Assembly (NCBI GenBank): GCA_016859345.1
Contig: CM029124.1
Location: forward strand, 13,604,980 to 13,668,979
DNA: 64,000 nt
Source: Istiophorus platypterus
Lineage: Eukaryota; Chordata; Actinopteri; Istiophoriformes; Istiophoridae
Direction of reading: 5' to 3'
Positions 62,061 through 64,000 of the stretch are shown here, one piece after another. The position numbers and the translations under genes are program-made. Every line of letters starts with the position of its first letter. Positions within the stretch are counted from its first letter, which is position 1. A model generated the notes under the pieces. It did not search any database, was not told the DNA's origin, and saw nothing but the letters and a program-made list of their open reading frames with translations.

Positions 62061-63261
62061 ACAATCTGCCTGATGTCATACAGTATATACTTTAGGACTG
62101 ATATATTGATTTTTTTCATAAAGCTATATCAGATGAATCTGTCTGTGAAATGGATAAAATCCTCTCTGTGCATATACATTTCAAACATCCACTCAAACAT
62201 AAAACATCTGACTCAACGATATTTGCTTTTTCTTGCTCCTTAACCAGACACAAACACTGGATACACCTTCATATCACACTTAAAGACACATCTTGTTTTA
62301 AAGGCTAAATTAAGTCAAACAGATTAATACTAATGGGAACATTTTGTTGTCTGTTACATGTATTTAGAAGAGAATGAAATCAACCGATGAAACTGTGTTT
62401 CATTTTGTTAATATTAATATTTCAAATGAATATGAATCATATTTCTATTGAACAACAATGCTATCAGAAGTGTATTTTAAAACCCTGAAAGATAAAAGAC
62501 ATGATACAACAATATGATATTACAGTGGACCAGGGTTTTTTCTAAGAAGTATGTTTATTGAAGTAATTGGATAACTTTGCTCAGTAAAACCCCAAACAGA
62601 TGTTCCAGTTTTGATAGATTTTTAGGCTTTTCCTTGTCAACCATATGAATCAGTAAACCTGTTTCCTGAACAAGCTTAGGATGTTTGACTGTGTGGTGTC
62701 ATAGGCTTTGTATAGCACATAGTTTTAACTAGTCAACTAGTTCTGACTTTCTGTTAATAAGCTCCTTTGCTTAATGACATCACAGGTTCATTGACTTGCT
62801 CAATTTTATTACTTCAGGGCCACAAGACTGCTGCTCCTCAAAGTTTTAGAACTCCCCCATTCTTCCAGTTTTATTAAAATAGAAGCAATTCAAGTCCAGT
62901 GAATAACATTCACTTAATAAACCTTGAGACATTGAATTATTTGAAGTTAAAAAAAATTTGGAAAAATTTAAACGTTGTAAAACTTTTGACCGGCAGCGCA
63001 AGTCTCAATTTGAGAGACTTAAATCAACCATTTGAGGATTAATTCAGCCCGGTTAGACATAAGTGAACATTAAGACAATAACACACCTCTACTACCTCTT
63101 ACAACTCATTACAGTTCTTTCAGCAAGTGTAAACGAAGGATAATTAAGCTTTAGTATGAGCTAAAATTTAATTTCATAGATAGGAGACTGGTTTTAACTG
63201 AAGACATTTGACAAGATTAACAATAAAACAAAGCTCACTGACTTGTTGAGAATTTCTGATT

Positions 63262-63267
63262 TTTATT
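63262..63267 (-). other. cutc poly(A) signal candidate
   Basis: AATAAA on the minus strand, 470 nt past the cutc stop. Confidence 0.4.
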
Positions 63268-63736
63268 ACAGTCTGAGGAAACTGAATGAAGTCATAATAT
63301 TTTTGTCCTTGTAAAAAAGAAAGTACAGCAGGTTGCATGATCTTCCACTGTAAATAGGGAGTGCTGTAAATAAATATAGGTCAACAATATTGCAAATGTT
63401 AAACATACTGTTCTGAAAATTGCAGCAGCACTGATCTGTGCTTTTCTTTAGTTTAAAGAACACAGACATTTTTAATTGAACACTCTACTGTGTATTTCAT
63501 TACACTATCTCTGAGGCCAACTACAGGTTTACAATTATATATGTAAATTGTATGTACAGCTCTCTGCAGTGTGAGATATTCTTTTGGATAGCATATCCCA
63601 GAAGGCTGCAAGGCTGTCCCTGAGCTCTAACTTTACAAGGACTGTTTGATCAGTGATTAAAAAAGGACAACAAATGCACTCTGTGGCAGTTACGAAATCT
63701 TTTTTTTTTTTTTTGAAGTATCTGTTTTGTTGTTTG

Positions 63737-63845
63737 TCAAAACTGTCCAGCAATTGCATTAAAAGTGCGGACTTTGCTCACATCTGTCACCTTTAGGTTG
63801 TACTCAGGTGCTGAGAAAGCAGCTCCCATCGTCACACAGTTGTTC
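63737..63845 (-). CDS. cutc: cutc, terminal coding exon (copper homeostasis protein), partial gene
   Basis: Acceptor CATATGCAG at 63846, then one G completing a split codon and 35 codons plus TGA (63737-63739). The peptide NNCVTMGAAFSAPEYNLK, VTDVSKVRTFNAIAG matches the C-terminus of vertebrate CUTC (NSSVAMGA, YSLKVTDVTKVRTLNAIA as I remember it). CutC-family proteins are TIM-barrel proteins linked to copper homeostasis. The rest of the gene lies to the right of the window. CUTC directly upstream of ABCC2 on the same strand matches the human order. Confidence 0.87.
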
Positions 63846-64000
63846 CTGCATATGAAAACACAATAAAAGCAAAAGCAAATAAAAACTTTTTATTCCTTAT
63901 AATTAAAAATAATCTTGGAATGTATGTAGGAAAGTTTACAATCCCTCTTGCCCCTCTTTCCCCCTTTCAGCTTTTAAAATATTTGACGCTTAATTTAAAC

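Larger units (their letters stand above)
59942..63261. other. abcc2 5' flank / cutc 3' flank
   Basis: 3.3 kb intergenic region expected to hold the abcc2 promoter. It contains an AP-1-like TGACTCA (60077-60083), a G-rich run (60737-60758), an HNF1-like motif (61361-61373) and a copy of an interspersed repeat (about 61863-62060). No coding exon seen. Confidence 0.6.

Overview
The window is vertebrate nuclear DNA, most likely from a teleost fish. The genes are split by GT-AG introns. The predicted proteins match vertebrate SLIT1, ARHGAP19, ABCC2 and CUTC, and the DNA between them is rich in CA/GT microsatellites, a decayed Tc1-like transposon, a LINE fragment and short repeats that look fish-type. 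I worked only from the sequence, so family assignments come from recognised motifs, exon phases and remembered orthologues. The a/b copy status of fish duplicates is unresolved.

Every gene I can support lies on the minus strand, so transcription runs right to left. Positions 1-20,625 hold the 5' part of slit1: a signal-peptide/LRRNT exon and three 72-nt LRR exons, separated by long microsatellite-rich introns. Positions 20,716-27,154 are the slit1 upstream region and the arhgap19 3' flank. Positions 27,155-31,687 hold a complete ten-exon arhgap19 (460 aa, RhoGAP), with a promoter carrying CCAAT, CRE and E-box motifs. An unidentified 103-codon ORF ends 150 bp upstream of the arhgap19 start (31,839-32,150). 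Positions 33,635-36,843 hold a complete six-exon rhodopsin-like GPCR (433 aa) with unusual motifs. Positions 38,227-39,562 hold a broken Tc1-like element. Positions 40,825-59,941 hold a complete 32-exon abcc2 (MRP2-type ABC exporter, 1,571 aa). The last exon of cutc lies at 63,737-63,845.

All coding exons join in phase, with correct GT/AG borders and no internal stops. Summed coding lengths are 1,383 nt for arhgap19, 1,302 nt for the GPCR and 4,716 nt for abcc2, all multiples of three. The genes do not form one pathway. Slit1 is a secreted axon-guidance ligand, Arhgap19 a RhoA GTPase-activating protein, Abcc2 an apical organic-anion exporter, and Cutc a copper-homeostasis family protein. Their interest lies in synteny. 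In human, SLIT1-ARHGAP19 and CUTC-ABCC2 are both on 10q24 but about 2.5 Mb apart; here they are neighbours, with the GPCR between them.
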